Positions 34,871-46,117 of a stretch of DNA of 64,000 nt are shown here, piece by piece. Source of the stretch: Bog-756 sp963828385 (GTDB lineage Bacteria > Actinomycetota > Acidimicrobiia > Acidimicrobiales > RAAP-2). Below the pieces are notes generated by a model. The model had not been told where the DNA came from, did no database searches, and worked only from the letters and a program-made list of their open reading frames with translations. Both the position numbers and the translations under genes were made by a program. The stretch's first letter is position 1. Each line of letters starts with the position of its first letter. The stretch is from NCBI GenBank assembly GCA_963828385.1, contig CAWHEF010000002.1, positions 372,001-436,000 of the forward strand, written 5' to 3'.

Positions 34871-35473
34871 GTGACCGAGGCCCTAGCCGCCGATTCGGCG
34901 GCCATCCGCCACCGCCCCGACCGGCCGTCCATGCTCGGCGTCGGGGTCATCATCTGGCTGGGGTCCGAGGTGATGTTCTTCAGCTCGCTGTTCGCCGCCT
35001 TCTTCACCATCCGTGCCCACGCTTCGGTCTGGCCGCCGGTCGGCGCCGACCTCGACGTGATCCAAGCCGGGATCTTCACCGCCATCCTCGTGGCGTCCAG
35101 CTTCACCATGCAGAAGGCGGTCTGGGACCAGGAGAAGGGCAAGCGCAACAGCGCCAAGCTCTGGATCGTCTTCACCCTGATCCTCGGAGCGGCCTTCATC
35201 GGCAATCAGTTCTCCGAGTGGCTCAAGCTGGTCCATACTCCGGCCACCGATCCCACGGTCACCTCCTACGGCTCGCTCTTCTACATCATGTCGGGGATCC
35301 ACGGCCTCCACGTCACCCTCGGCCTCGTGGCCATGATCTTCCTTCTCGGTCGCCTGAAGGGCCCGAAGGGCGATCCGGGGGAGACGGCGGTGTTCCAGGG
35401 TGTCAGCTACTACTGGCACTTCGTGGACGTGGTCTGGATCGGTCTCTACTCGTGTCTCTTCCTGCTCAAGTAG
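34871..35473 (+). CDS. ctaE: cytochrome c oxidase subunit III
   Basis: Subunit III of the aa3 oxidase, 200 residues and five helices, the usual actinobacterial form. Visible motifs: GSEVMFFSSLFAAFFTIR, LFYIMSGIHGLHVTLGL with the conserved histidines, and VSYYWHFVDVVWIGLY at the C-terminus. The GTG start has no Shine-Dalgarno sequence. qcrC begins on the base after the stop, so ctaE-qcrC-qcrA-qcrB form one operon. Confidence 0.96.
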   Translation: MTEALAADSAAIRHRPDRPSMLGVGVIIWLGSEVMFFSSLFAAFFTIRAHASVWPPVGADLDVIQAGIFTAILVASSFTMQKAVWDQEKGKRNSAKLWIVFTLILGAAFIGNQFSEWLKLVHTPATDPTVTSYGSLFYIMSGIHGLHVTLGLVAMIFLLGRLKGPKGDPGETAVFQGVSYYWHFVDVVWIGLYSCLFLLK

Positions 35474-36451
35474 ATGGTACGCCCCCCTTCGAAGGTCATC
35501 GAGACGACGGAGGGCACCGCCCCCCGACGCCGGGGGCTGCGCCAGGTGGTGCGGGCCCGCGTCGTAGCCCCGTTGATGCTGGCCGGGATCGTCGGCGTGC
35601 TCGGCGTCCTGGCGTTCTCTCCCCGCGGGGGGACGGCGCCCGCTGTGGCGTCGACAAGCGCAGCCGCTGCGACGACGGCCACGACGTCGACGACCGCCCC
35701 GAGCCCGAGCGGCGGCTACGAATCCAGCACCGCCAACCCACCGGACTTGAAGAGCGGTCAGCCGTCGAAAGAGCTCGGGCTGTCCTATCTCGTCCTGCCG
35801 AAGTCGTACATCGCACCTGGGCAGGCCCTGTTCGCCGCCAACTGCTCGAGCTGTCACGGGCCCGAGGCGCTCGGCGGCACCAGGGCGCCCAACCTGCAGG
35901 GGCTGGGCGCGGGCACGATCGACTTCTGGGTCTCGACGGGGCGCATGCCGCTCGCCGACTCGAGCGTGCAGGCCACCCGCAAGCCCCGGCGGCTCAACCA
36001 GCTCCAGACCCTGGAGGTGTCGGCCTGGGTCCAGTCGCTGACGCCCGGTGAGGGCGTGCAGATACCGCTGGTCAACACGAACAAGGCCGACCTGGAGCAG
36101 GGGGGAACGCTGTTCACGCTCAACTGCGCCGCCTGCCATACCATCACCGGCGCCGGGGACGCCCTGATGGAAGGGGCCTTCGCTCCGAGCCTCCACCTGG
36201 CCACGCCCACCCAGGTCGTCGAGGCCATCCGCTCGGGACCGGGCAACATGCCCCGGTTCGGCGCCGGCAACATCACCAACGCCGAGGCCCGGGACGTCGC
36301 CGCCTATGTGACCAAGGTCATCCAGCACCCGACGAACGAGGGCGGGGTCGGGCTCGGAGGAGTGGGCCCGGTCGGTGAAGGGTTCATCGGCCTGCTGCTC
36401 GGGGTAGGGCTGCTGATGCTGGTCTGCTTCTGGATCGGAGACCGCACGTGA
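35474..36451 (+). CDS. qcrC: di-haem cytochrome c subunit of the bcc complex
   Basis: Di-haem cytochrome c that carries electrons straight from the bc1-type complex to the aa3 oxidase. It has 325 residues. An N-terminal helix (about 37-50) is followed by a Thr/Ser linker and two cytochrome domains with haem sites CSSCH (Cys124) and CAACH (Cys218). A C-terminal helix (GLLLGVGLLMLVCFW) anchors it. It replaces a soluble cytochrome c. It starts at the base after the ctaE stop and overlaps qcrA by 4 bases. Confidence 0.95.
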   Translation: MVRPPSKVIETTEGTAPRRRGLRQVVRARVVAPLMLAGIVGVLGVLAFSPRGGTAPAVASTSAAAATTATTSTTAPSPSGGYESSTANPPDLKSGQPSKELGLSYLVLPKSYIAPGQALFAANCSSCHGPEALGGTRAPNLQGLGAGTIDFWVSTGRMPLADSSVQATRKPRRLNQLQTLEVSAWVQSLTPGEGVQIPLVNTNKADLEQGGTLFTLNCAACHTITGAGDALMEGAFAPSLHLATPTQVVEAIRSGPGNMPRFGAGNITNAEARDVAAYVTKVIQHPTNEGGVGLGGVGPVGEGFIGLLLGVGLLMLVCFWIGDRT

Positions 36452-37374
36452 GCGACGACGCCTCCCGACCTCAAGGCCCCCTCCCGGTCGCAGCTCTCGA
36501 CGACCCGCACCTCCAGCCCTACGCCAAGCGGCCGGAGGCTGCCCAGGCGGTGGCCGTCGTGTGCATGACCATCGGCATCCTCGGCGTGTTCGCCTTCGGG
36601 GTGGCGTACTGGGTGGCGGCGTCCACCCAGTGGGAGGCCGCCACCCTGGGTGTGGGCCTGCTCGGGCTGGGTTTCGGCACCATCGCCTGGGGCAAGTACC
36701 TGATGCCCCAGGGCCCATTCGTCGAGGAACGGCACGAGTTCCACTCGACGGAGGCCGAGCGCGACGCCATGACCGCCGCCGTCGTCGAGCGGGGCGGGAT
36801 GGTGGTCAAGAGGCGCAAGGTGCTCGGGGGGCTGTTCGGCCTGGGATCGGCGGTGCTCGGGATCGTCCTGCTGTTCCCGCTCGTCCGCTCCCTCGGGCCC
36901 AAGCCCGGGCGTACCCTGTTCCAGACCAACTGGAAGAAGGGCTCGAAGCTGGTCACCATGGACGGGCGTCAGGTCTACCAAGACGATCTCGAGGTCGGCG
37001 GTGTGCTGACCGTCTTCCCCCGGGGCTTCGAGGGATCCTCCCAGGATCAGGTCATCCTCATCCGCCTGGCCGATGCCACCCAGCAACTCTCCGCACCCGG
37101 CCGCACCGACTGGGGCGTGGCCGGGTACGTGGCCTTCTCGAAGCTCTGCACCCACCTCGGCTGTCCGGTCGGGCTCTACCAGGAGCAGACCCAGCAGCTG
37201 GTCTGCCCGTGCCACCAGTCCGTGTTCGACGTGTTGGCCGGAGCCGTACCCGAGTTCGGTCCGGCTCCCCGCCCACTCCCTCAGCTCCCGATCCTGGTGG
37301 ACGCGGAAGGGCGCCTCCAGGCCAACGGGACCTTCGACCAGGCGGTGGGCCCGGGATTCTGGGAGCGACCATGA
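36448..37374 (+). CDS. qcrA: Rieske iron-sulfur subunit of the bcc complex
   Basis: Rieske [2Fe-2S] protein, 308 residues. Actinobacterial QcrA has three N-terminal helices, and three hydrophobic stretches are seen here. The cluster motifs are CTHLGCPVG (Cys234) and CPCHQSVFDV (Cys253). The end (PEFGPAPRPLPQLP) is the standard proline loop. The GTG at 36448 overlaps the qcrC stop, and its own stop overlaps the qcrB ATG. Confidence 0.95.
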   Translation: MSDDASRPQGPLPVAALDDPHLQPYAKRPEAAQAVAVVCMTIGILGVFAFGVAYWVAASTQWEAATLGVGLLGLGFGTIAWGKYLMPQGPFVEERHEFHSTEAERDAMTAAVVERGGMVVKRRKVLGGLFGLGSAVLGIVLLFPLVRSLGPKPGRTLFQTNWKKGSKLVTMDGRQVYQDDLEVGGVLTVFPRGFEGSSQDQVILIRLADATQQLSAPGRTDWGVAGYVAFSKLCTHLGCPVGLYQEQTQQLVCPCHQSVFDVLAGAVPEFGPAPRPLPQLPILVDAEGRLQANGTFDQAVGPGFWERP

Positions 37375-38864
37375 TCGACAAGGCACTGCGCTGGGTCGAC
37401 GACCGCCTCGGCATCGCCAAGAGCGGTCGTGTCTTCCTGGACAAGATCTTCCCCGACCACTGGTCGTTCATGCTCGGCGAGATCGCCCTCTACTCGTTCG
37501 TCATCCTGATCGCGACCGGCGTGTTCCTGTCGCTCTACTTCGTTCCGTCGGCCCACGAGATCATCTACCACGGCTCCTACGTGCCGCTCCGGGGCCAGCG
37601 GGTGTCAGAGGCATACTCGTCGACCATCGGTCTGTCCTTCGACGTCCGCTCGGGGCTGTTGATGCGCCAAGCCCACCACTGGGCGGCCGACATCTTCATC
37701 GGCGCCATCGCCGTGCACATGGCCAGGGTGTTCTTCACCGGGGCGTTCCGCAAGCCGCGCGAGTTCAACTGGATCGTGGGCGTCTCGATGCTCATCCTGG
37801 GCATCCTCAACGGGTTCCTCGGGTACTCGCTGCCCGACGACCTCGTGTCAGGCACAGGGATCCGCATCGCCTACTCGATCATCGAATCGATCCCGCTGGT
37901 CGGCAGCTATCTCGGCTTCTTCCTGTTCGGCGGCAACTATCCGGGGAACGGCGACATCATCCCCCGCTTCTTCATCATCCACGTGCTCATCGTGCCCCTC
38001 ATCCTCTTCGGGCTGCTCGCCGCCCACCTCGGCCTGCTGGTGAAGCAGAAGCACACCCAGTTCGCCGGCAAGGGCAAGACCGAGGACAACGTGGTCGGCT
38101 CTCCGATGTTCCCGACCTTCATCGCCAAGACCACCGGCTTCCTGTTCACGGTGTCGGCCGCCACCTTCCTGCTGGGCGGGTTCGCCCAGATCAACCCCAT
38201 CTGGCAGTTCGGCCAGTACGAGCCCTACCAGATCTCCTATGCCGTCCAACCGGACTGGTACATGGGATGGCTCGACGGCGCCCTGCGCATCATGCCCAGT
38301 TGGGAGTGGGTGGGATGGGGCCACACCCTTCCCCTCGAGGTGTTCCTGCCCGCGGTGGTCTTCCCCGGTCTCATCTTCACGATCCTCTTGCTGTGGCCGT
38401 TCATCGAGACCCACCACACTAAGGACCTCGCCTACCACAACATCCTCGATCGTCCGCGCGACCGGCCTAAGCGGACGGCCGCCGGTGCCGCCATGCTGGG
38501 CCTGCTCGGCACCGTGTTCTTCGCCTCGTCGACCGACGTGATGGCCAACTTCTTCAACCTGCCGCTGAAAGCGGTGCTGTGGTTCTTCCGGATCGCCGTG
38601 ATCGCCATCCCGATCATCTCCTACTTCGTGACCTACAAGGTCTGCAACGAGATGCGGCACGCTGAGGAAGTCGGCAAGCGCAAGCGCCCGATGATCGTCA
38701 CCCTGACCGAGACCGGGGAGTACACGACGGTCGAGGCTGCACCCCGACCCGGCGACAGCAACGGCTCCGAGGACGAGATCGAGGCCATCCCCGTTCCCAC
38801 CTATATCGACCTCGTGCCCCCGGAGCTGGCGACCGGCGAGGGCGTACGGCGGGTCATGCGCTGA
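37371..38864 (+). CDS. qcrB: cytochrome b subunit of the bcc complex
   Basis: Di-haem b subunit of the menaquinol-oxidising bcc complex and the target class of Q203-like inhibitors. It has 497 residues. Haem-ligand histidines lie in AHHWAADIFIGAIAVHMARV and in HVLIVPLILFGLLAAHLGLL. The quinol-site region shows YAVQPDWYMGWLDGALR. A C-terminal hydrophilic tail of about 60 residues is typical of actinobacteria. The ATG overlaps the qcrA stop (ATGA). An open frame further upstream inside qcrA is not part of the gene. Confidence 0.96.
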   Translation: MIDKALRWVDDRLGIAKSGRVFLDKIFPDHWSFMLGEIALYSFVILIATGVFLSLYFVPSAHEIIYHGSYVPLRGQRVSEAYSSTIGLSFDVRSGLLMRQAHHWAADIFIGAIAVHMARVFFTGAFRKPREFNWIVGVSMLILGILNGFLGYSLPDDLVSGTGIRIAYSIIESIPLVGSYLGFFLFGGNYPGNGDIIPRFFIIHVLIVPLILFGLLAAHLGLLVKQKHTQFAGKGKTEDNVVGSPMFPTFIAKTTGFLFTVSAATFLLGGFAQINPIWQFGQYEPYQISYAVQPDWYMGWLDGALRIMPSWEWVGWGHTLPLEVFLPAVVFPGLIFTILLLWPFIETHHTKDLAYHNILDRPRDRPKRTAAGAAMLGLLGTVFFASSTDVMANFFNLPLKAVLWFFRIAVIAIPIISYFVTYKVCNEMRHAEEVGKRKRPMIVTLTETGEYTTVEAAPRPGDSNGSEDEIEAIPVPTYIDLVPPELATGEGVRRVMR

Positions 38865-39056
38865 CCGTCGGGAAGGGGAGCGCACCACCGGGGCTACGAC
38901 GCGGTGAGAGGCTTTCGACAGGCCCGAGGAGCCCGGGGCGCACCGGGCGTGCCATTACTTCGGCGTGGCGATCGAGTAAGCATGGGGCACCGACGGAGCC
39001 GAATCCGTCCTGTCTGAGCAGCACAGTTACCTACCGGCGGTCCGCAACGGAGAACG

Positions 39057-41003
39057 ATGGGCGACACCAAGCGAGGGCGGACGGCGAACGAAGCTGGGCT
39101 CCGCAACCTCGGTGAGCAGATCGCCCGGGCGGAAAACGGCACCTCGCGATCGTCACGCAGAAAGGCTCGGCGCCAGCGCGCCCGGATGGCGACGAAACTT
39201 CCCGGAGAGGGCGCCGAGGAGGGCGGTGACGGCCGAGCCATCAGTGAGGGCGGCGCGCCTCCCGGGGAGGGCGTCGAGAGCGACGAGGCCATCCATGGAG
39301 GGGGCGAGGAAGGCGGGCTCTCCGGCTCCCCAGCGTCCGCCGAACTTGCAGAGGTCGCCGGGCCTGCCGGTGGGGACGGCCTCGGCAACGGCTCTGCCGA
39401 GAACGACGCCGGTGGCGTCCCCTCCGCCGGGACCTCCACGGGATCCCCTCGGCATCGGCTCCGACGAACGGTGCGCCGACATCGCAGGGCCCGGTGGGTC
39501 GTCGGCATCGTGGCGGTCGTGGTCATCCTCATCATCGGTTCCGTGCTCGGGTACGCGTGGTACCTGAACCACAAGATCCACCGGGTGTCGGTGAGGGACC
39601 TTTCGGCCAGCCCGACGAGCGGGGGCGACGCCAACACCGAGAACATCCTCATGGTCGGGTCGACGTCCCGGTGCGCCCTCGCTGTGCAGAACCCTGCCTT
39701 CGGACTGTGCTCGGAGGGCGTCACCGGGGTCAACAGCGACGTGGTGATGATCCTGCACCTCGACCCCACCCACCACACCGTGTCGATTCTCTCGATCCCC
39801 CGGGACCTCTTCGTCCCCGACGCCCGGTCCGGCAATTCGGCCAACAAGGTCGATGCTGCCCTTGCCGAGGGTCCCAACCAGCTCGTCGATGCCATCCAGC
39901 AGGACTTCGGGATCCCCATCCATCACTACGTGGAGCTCAATTTCGACTCGTTCATGAATGTCGTGAACGCCCTCGGCGGCATCAAGATGTACTTTCCCAT
40001 GCCCGTCTACGACGCTTACTCCGGTCTCAACATCCAGACCACCGGGTGCATCTCGCTCAACGGCACCCAGGCGCTCCAGGTCGTGCGGGCGCGTCACCTG
40101 CAGTACAAGGGGCCGGGCGTCACGACCGACGACGTCTCACAATGGCCCTTCGAGACCCAGAGCGACCTGGCCAGGATCCGCCGCGACCACGAATTCCTCC
40201 GAGTGCTGGCGACCAAGGTCCAGGCCCAGGGGCTCGGGAACCCGATCACCGATCAGCAGATCGTCTCGGGTGTGGTGGGCCAGCTCGAAGTGGACTCTGG
40301 GTTCTCGGCTCACGAGATGGTGAACATGGTGCTCACCTACCACACGGTGAACGTGGCCCGAGCACCCCAGCTCACCCTGCCTGTCGCCGTCGACCAGCTG
40401 GGTTCGTACGAGTACGAAGGCGGCCAGTACGGAGACGTCGAGTTCCCGTCCGAGCCTCAGGACCATCAGGCCATCGACCAGTTACTGGGACTTGCCCCCT
40501 CCGCCGACACCTACACGGGCAAAGCGCTCCCCCCGCCTTCGTCGGTGACGGTCTCGGTCATGAACGGCACCGGCGTCTACAACCAGGCGAGCGACACCGC
40601 TACCAGCCTCGGCGCCCTCGGCTTTCACATCGGGACCATCGGGGATACGACGCCCGTCGGGGAGCAGTCCGAGACGGTCGTCTACTACTCGTCGATGCAG
40701 CCGAACGAGCTGGCGGCCGCCCAGACGGTGGCAAACTCGATGTCGGGGGCGGTAATCCTGTCGTTGAACCCGTCGCAGGTCCCGGCAGGGTCGGACGTGG
40801 CCGTCGTTACCGGCAGCGACTTCTCGGTCAACCCACCGCCCCCTCCGCCGAGCGCATCGACGTCGACCACGACGGCACCCACCACGACCTCGACAGCACC
40901 GTCGGGCCAGAGCGGTGTGTTCGCACCCCCGACCCCGACGGTCGAGCCGCTGGCCCCCTGGGATCCCCGTTCGTGCACGTCCTCGGGGGGCGAGGGCCAG
41001 TAG
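39057..41003 (+). CDS. LytR-CpsA-Psr (LCP) family cell-wall ligase
   Basis: A 648-residue type II membrane protein. The cytoplasmic N-terminus (about 140 residues) is Gly/Glu-rich and disordered, then one helix (VVGIVAVVVILIIGSVLGY). The LCP domain has SDVVMILHLDP, SILSIPRDLFV and VELNFDSFMNVVNALGGI, with the Arg-rich catalytic segment RARHLQYKGPG and LARIRRDHEFLR. A LytR_C domain follows (VSVMNGTGVYNQASDTATSL). The end is a Pro/Thr/Ser tail. LCP enzymes attach polymers to peptidoglycan; in mycobacteria Lcp1 attaches arabinogalactan, matching the convergent AftD-like gene. Confidence 0.9.
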   Translation: MGDTKRGRTANEAGLRNLGEQIARAENGTSRSSRRKARRQRARMATKLPGEGAEEGGDGRAISEGGAPPGEGVESDEAIHGGGEEGGLSGSPASAELAEVAGPAGGDGLGNGSAENDAGGVPSAGTSTGSPRHRLRRTVRRHRRARWVVGIVAVVVILIIGSVLGYAWYLNHKIHRVSVRDLSASPTSGGDANTENILMVGSTSRCALAVQNPAFGLCSEGVTGVNSDVVMILHLDPTHHTVSILSIPRDLFVPDARSGNSANKVDAALAEGPNQLVDAIQQDFGIPIHHYVELNFDSFMNVVNALGGIKMYFPMPVYDAYSGLNIQTTGCISLNGTQALQVVRARHLQYKGPGVTTDDVSQWPFETQSDLARIRRDHEFLRVLATKVQAQGLGNPITDQQIVSGVVGQLEVDSGFSAHEMVNMVLTYHTVNVARAPQLTLPVAVDQLGSYEYEGGQYGDVEFPSEPQDHQAIDQLLGLAPSADTYTGKALPPPSSVTVSVMNGTGVYNQASDTATSLGALGFHIGTIGDTTPVGEQSETVVYYSSMQPNELAAAQTVANSMSGAVILSLNPSQVPAGSDVAVVTGSDFSVNPPPPPPSASTSTTTAPTTTSTAPSGQSGVFAPPTPTVEPLAPWDPRSCTSSGGEGQ

Positions 41004-41130
41004 AGGCGAAGAGGTCTCTACCGGCTCCGGGGGTGACGGGGTGAGCCCCAGGCGTACCGCAGCCGGAACCCGGGCAACGGGTCACGATCTTGACGCTCCA
41101 CACACCCCGGTCGCGTGTCCGCTCGTGGGC

Positions 41131-41162
41131 AGTGGCAGTAGTGGGTAGTGGCAGTAGTGGGT
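41131..41162. repeat. 16-bp perfect tandem repeat (x2)
   Basis: AGTGGCAGTAGTGGGT occurs twice back to back in the 186-bp gap between the convergent LCP and AftD-like genes. No coding or terminator role is evident. Confidence 0.85.
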
Positions 41163-41189
41163 AGCGGCCGCTCGGGGCCAAGACCGAGA

Positions 41190-44100
41190 TCAGCGAGGTT
41201 CGACTGGCTGGACGAAGCGCCGTCCACGACGCTCGCCGAGACGGCCAGCACGGAACCTCCGTACGAAGCACAGGACGGCGTCGGCGGCGAGCAGCATCAC
41301 CGCTCCCCAGATCAGGGTCGAGGCCCGGTCGAAATTGGTGGGCCACCCGGCCGGCGGGTAGTGGTAGCGAGCCTGGTGGGCCACGACGTCGAGGGCTCCC
41401 GCCGCCATCAACGCGAACGCACCCACTCGCAGAGCGAGACGGCCCCAGGCAACGGACATGGTGAGGGCGATGCCGACGGCGGTCACCACGCCGGCGAACG
41501 TCCCGGCGAGTGCCCATGCTCCCGCTCCGGCCAGCACCGTCCCGATGACGGCGTGGATGGGCTTCGACCTCTGGAACGCCCCCCGGTCGAACCACGAGCT
41601 GATGACGGACGGCGAGGCGTGGACAAGTGCGGGGTCGACTGGGCGCACGTCGTCGGGTACGTCCTCGTCGGGAGCGAGTCGCCCGTCCGGCAGGACCTCC
41701 TGGTCCATGTCGGCTCCGGCGTACCCGTCCTGCGCCATCGGCGTCGACACCGCGCTTGCTTCTGTGGATGCCGCCTTCTTCCGACGTCGACGCCGCACGA
41801 GGGCAACCGCCACGACGATGGCGCACGCCAGCACGGTGGCGCCGGACACGACGAGGGCGATGTCGACGCTTCGTTGGGGGGTGAAGCGCAGGGTGACGTC
41901 GAAGGAGCCGCCGTGGGCTGCCTTGTCCAGGACGGCCCGGTCGACGACCCACCCGTTGGCGAAGCCGTCGACGAGCGTGGGCGTGCCGAGGGAGCCGACC
42001 CCCGAGACGGTCGCCGACCATCCGTGGTTGACGCTCTGCCCGAGCACGAAGAGGAACGGTGCCGACGCTCCGGTGACGTGAGCAGCGATCCTCGTCGAGC
42101 TCTCCGAGGTCACCCGGACGGTCGGGGCGCCTGCCGTCGCCGGAGGTGTCGGTGGGAGCGGCAGTGAACCGGATCCCGACGCATCCCGGGACCCTGGACC
42201 GGTGCCGGTGCCGCCCCCAGGACCGCTGGTCGTGGCGGCAGTGAGCTTCGCCGGCTCTGCCGGCGAGTCGATGGCCAACTGGTCGAGGTTGAAGCCGGTC
42301 ACCGCCCCGTTCGAGGTCGTCAACCGGTGGGTGCCGCCACTGAGGACGATCCCACCGCTGTCGGGGCCGCACAGGGACACCGCCAGTCCGTGCTGGCCGG
42401 AAAGGGCCTCTGTCGTGGACCCCGAGATGGACAGTGAGACGGGTTTCCCGTCGATGGCGAGGAGGTCGGACCGGCACGGGGTGGTGAGCGTGGGCGGCAG
42501 CGCGGATCCGAGCACGCCGGGGATACCGATCTCGGCGACGGCGATGGGCATCGCCTCGTTGAGCGATGTCTCGTAGCTGTGGGAGTACCGGGCATCGATG
42601 GTGTCGAACGTGACCCGCAGGTTGGTCCCGGACACCGGCGGGAAGCTGACGGGGACCGTGGTCGTGGACCCGGCCGGCGACGTCACCGGGACCGGCGGGA
42701 GGGGAACGTGCACCGATCCGCTGTCACCGGTCACCGTGATGGAGGTCGGTCGCGAGTGCTCGGCGTCGGAGTCGAGCTGGAGGTCGAGGTGGTCCACGGT
42801 CTCGGGCCGGTCGAAGGAGTAGTCGAGCCACGAACCCACGTTGGCGCTGGTCCCGATGCCAGGGCTCCACGACGTCGCCGGGTCGTCGTCGATGGTCGCG
42901 CTCGCCGTGGCGGCGAGGTCGCCGGGCATGCGACCGCTGGAGGTGGCGGAGGTGACCGGCGACCCACCCCCGGTCCGCCCCACCACCTGATCGACGGCGC
43001 TGTCGCCGAGCGCATCGGAGACCCGGGCCGTGCCCGCCAGCTGGAACGTCCGCGCCGAGGGCACCTGGAACTGGCGGACCATGGTCACCTCGGGGTCCTG
43101 CCGGGGCGGAACCGGAGCCACCCGGTCCCGGCTGAACAGGTAGGTGAGGCGGTCGGTGGATGCGGCGGCGCCGGCTTGGTCGAGCAGGTCGGTGGGCATG
43201 ACGATCGTCTGGGTGACCCTGGTGGTCCCGATGCCCACCTCGGCCAGTCCCACCAGGCTCGACCCCGGTGGGGTCGAGTGTCCGTTCGACAGGTTCGTCT
43301 GGTCGATGCGGACCCGGAGGGTGTTGAACGTCCTGGCTGGGAAGTGGACCACCTGGCCCGGCTCCGTGCGCGAGCCCGGACCGAGGTCGACGGTAACCGG
43401 GTCCTTGCCGTCGAAGGTCAGGGTGGCCTGGGTGATCCACTGGTTGGTGTACGGCGCCTTGTTTGCCACCGGTTGGGGCTGCAACAAGGTGACCTGGTCG
43501 GTGGTGGTCGGGTGCTCGAGCGCCACCTGCCACCAGTTCCCGTTCGGGATCCCGTTGTCCCCCTCGGTCTCCCATGCCGTGGTGGGGTTGCCGTCCAGGG
43601 CATTGGCCGGGCGCCACTCGGATCGGAGCGACTCCGCCGTGCCGTAGGCGGAGGCCGTCACCGAGGAGACTCCACCGAGTGACGTGGTGGTCTGGGCGTC
43701 GGCCCCCGCCCCGGGGAAGAGGTTGATGCCCGGGTCGTTCTGCACGAAGGCGCTCGGCTTCTCGCCCTTGGTCTCGGTGTATCCGGTGTTGTCGTCGAGG
43801 CTGTTCCACTCGAAGGCCTGCTTGCGGTTGGAGTCGGTTACCACGAGGTTCGCCGGCCGTGCGAAGGTCGACGACGAGAGCGACTTGTCCTTTTGCAAGG
43901 TACCGGCGTAGAAGATGGTCGGGTCGTTGTCGAGGAGTCCGACGTCGGCGGCGTCGACGAGCCCGACGGCGTCCCCGTCGATCACCGTCGGAGCGTTCAG
44001 CGACTCGCCGCGCACGATGGGACGCGGGTTGTCGACGGTGTAGGTCACGATGGGGGACGGGCTCTTCGGATCGGGCGGCAGCGCGTAGTAGGTCTCGTCC

Positions 44101-45934
44101 AGCATCGGCAGCGTCGAGATGTTGTCGGTGGGAGGCCCGAAGGCGATGGGGTCGCTCAAACCCGGCGGAGTCGTGGCCAGCTGCTGTTGGAGGACGGCCG
44201 GACGAGGAGGGTCGTAGCGCTCGTACTGCTGGTCATAGTCGACGACGACGTCGCCCACGCTCATCAGCCGGGACACCGGGGCGAGGCGCATTCCAGTTCA
44301 TGACGTTCTGCTGGAGGGGGCCGTCCAGGGCGAAGAGGAGATCGGCGGTGGGCAGCGATCCCTGGATCTGCTGCTCGCGGGTCACGAACGGACGGTTGAG
44401 CAGCGCCGGCCATACGGGGTCGATGGTGTCGCCCCACCGCTCGGCGGCGAAGTTGTTACCGGGGAGGAGATACACCCGGGTGCCGGGGTGTACCGCGTTC
44501 AGATGGGCGGCAGCCTCCCTGACCGGGGCCGGCGGGGAAGCGGGCTGGGAGAACTGGGAGATCACGGTCCGACCGGCGAAGAAGGGGGCGTCGGCGACGA
44601 GGACCAGGATCCCGACCACGACGAAGACGCCGAGCCCCACCCGCCGCCACCGTGCGACGAGGGCCGACACCCCGGTGCCGAGCAGCATGGCCAGGCCGAG
44701 GATGATGAGCGGGGTGGCCCGGTCGGTCGATCGCAGGGCCAGCCCGGCGGTCGTCTTGGTCATGAACGCCTTGGCCAGGGCTCCGAACGCCGTCGGATGG
44801 GAGTAGGGATACGCCCCCACCCCGAGGACCAGCCCGATCGCCGCCAGCGCCACGAAGTAGGCGCGGTACCGCCATCGGCAAAACGCCGCCGACGCCACCG
44901 CGCCCACCGGAGCCAGGTAGGTGAGGGTGACCAACCAGAGGTGCTGGGTGAGCTCGGCGGCGGCCTGGGTCCACAGTCCGAGGCGGTCACCGCTGTAGAA
45001 GTACCAGTAGCCGAGGCCCCGCACGACCTCGGCGGCGTTGGAGGTCGAGCTCGTGGCCTGGACCGATTCGGTGTAGCGCAGGACGTTGATCCCGAAGGCG
45101 CCCTCCACGGCCAGACCGACGATCCACCAGAGGGAGACGAGGAGGCTGAGCGCCCCGACCTTGGCGAAGACCAGCCATGCCCGCCGGCCCGTCGTCTCGC
45201 GGGCGACCAGGGCGTCGAAGGGCAGCCAGAGCACGGGGGCGATGCCGGCGTAGATCACGGAGCTGGCATTGATCCCGCTGATCAGGGCGAGGGTGATGGC
45301 GAACAGCGCTGGGTAGCGCCACCCTTTCGTCCTGACCGACCGGATGATGAACGCCAGCAGCCACGGCAGCCCGGCGAACGGCATGAGGATCACCGAGATG
45401 CGGCCCGAGTACTGCATGACATAGGGCGTGAAGCCGTAGGCCAGCGCCGCCACCAACCGTCCCGAGCCACGGAGGTCGAGGGTGTCCGACAGGTAGAGCA
45501 CGCCGGCCGCCGCCGCGAACACGAGCGAACCGAGCCACAGCCGCTGCGAGACCCAGACCGGTAGCGTGGACGACGGACAGGACCCAGAAGAAGGGGCCCA
45601 TCGGGAACACGTACCCGATGGTCTCGTGGGTCACCGTGCCGAGCGCCACGAACGGGTCCCAGATCGACGCCGAGGTCTTGATCCACTTCCAGGGGTCGAG
45701 GTAGAGGTAGGTCTTCGTGTCGTCCGACACGACGCCGGGCTTCGTGGCCAGCATCGGCACGTAGCTGAGGAGGGCGACGACGAGGTAGACCCATCGGCCC
45801 CGGTGGGCGGGACCGACGGGCGCCTTCCAGGCGGACCGTCCTGACGTCTCGTCGTGGACGGGCCCTGCGGTCGCCGGGCGCCCCGTCGGAGCTTCGAGCG
45901 AAGGGTCTCCGGTGATGGTTCGGGGCGAGGTCAT
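41190..45934 (-). CDS. AftD-like alpha-arabinofuranosyltransferase, interrupted by two frameshifts
   Basis: A very large GT-C-type membrane glycosyltransferase, about 1580 residues after correction, similar in layout to mycobacterial AftD. The N-terminal part (ATG 45934, LATKPGVVSDDTKTYLYLDP) breaks near 45560. The second part (PVWVSQRLWLGSL, then about ten helices) breaks near 44290. The third continues as RLAPVSRLMSVGDVVVDYD. One base less at each point restores the frame (at the second, NVMNW joins to MRLAP). The external part includes discoidin-like segments (SEWRPANALDGNPTTAWE; DDDPATSWSPGIGTS). About six helices and an Arg-rich end follow. It would act on decaprenyl-phospho-arabinose for cell-wall arabinan. 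Confidence 0.82.
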
Positions 45935-45962
45935 AAGGGCGGCCACGCTGCGGGGCCACCGC

Positions 45963-45968
45963 AGTATA
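45963..45968 (-). promoter_or_regulatory. -10 element (TATACT) of the AftD-like gene
   Basis: TATACT on the minus strand, 28 bases before the ATG at 45934, in a GC-rich gap. It differs from the consensus at one base. No convincing -35. Confidence 0.45.
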
Positions 45969-46117
45969 CGTAGCCCGGTCTGGCCGCGGTCTGACCCGGG
46001 CAGGCCCGGACCGCGCCCGTCGATGTGCCCTGTCGCCTTCGCCGCGTCAGCACCCAGCGCGCCCGGCGGTGACCCGGCGAACCCGAGCGGACGCAGGACC
46101 GGCAGAGCAGCGGAGGG

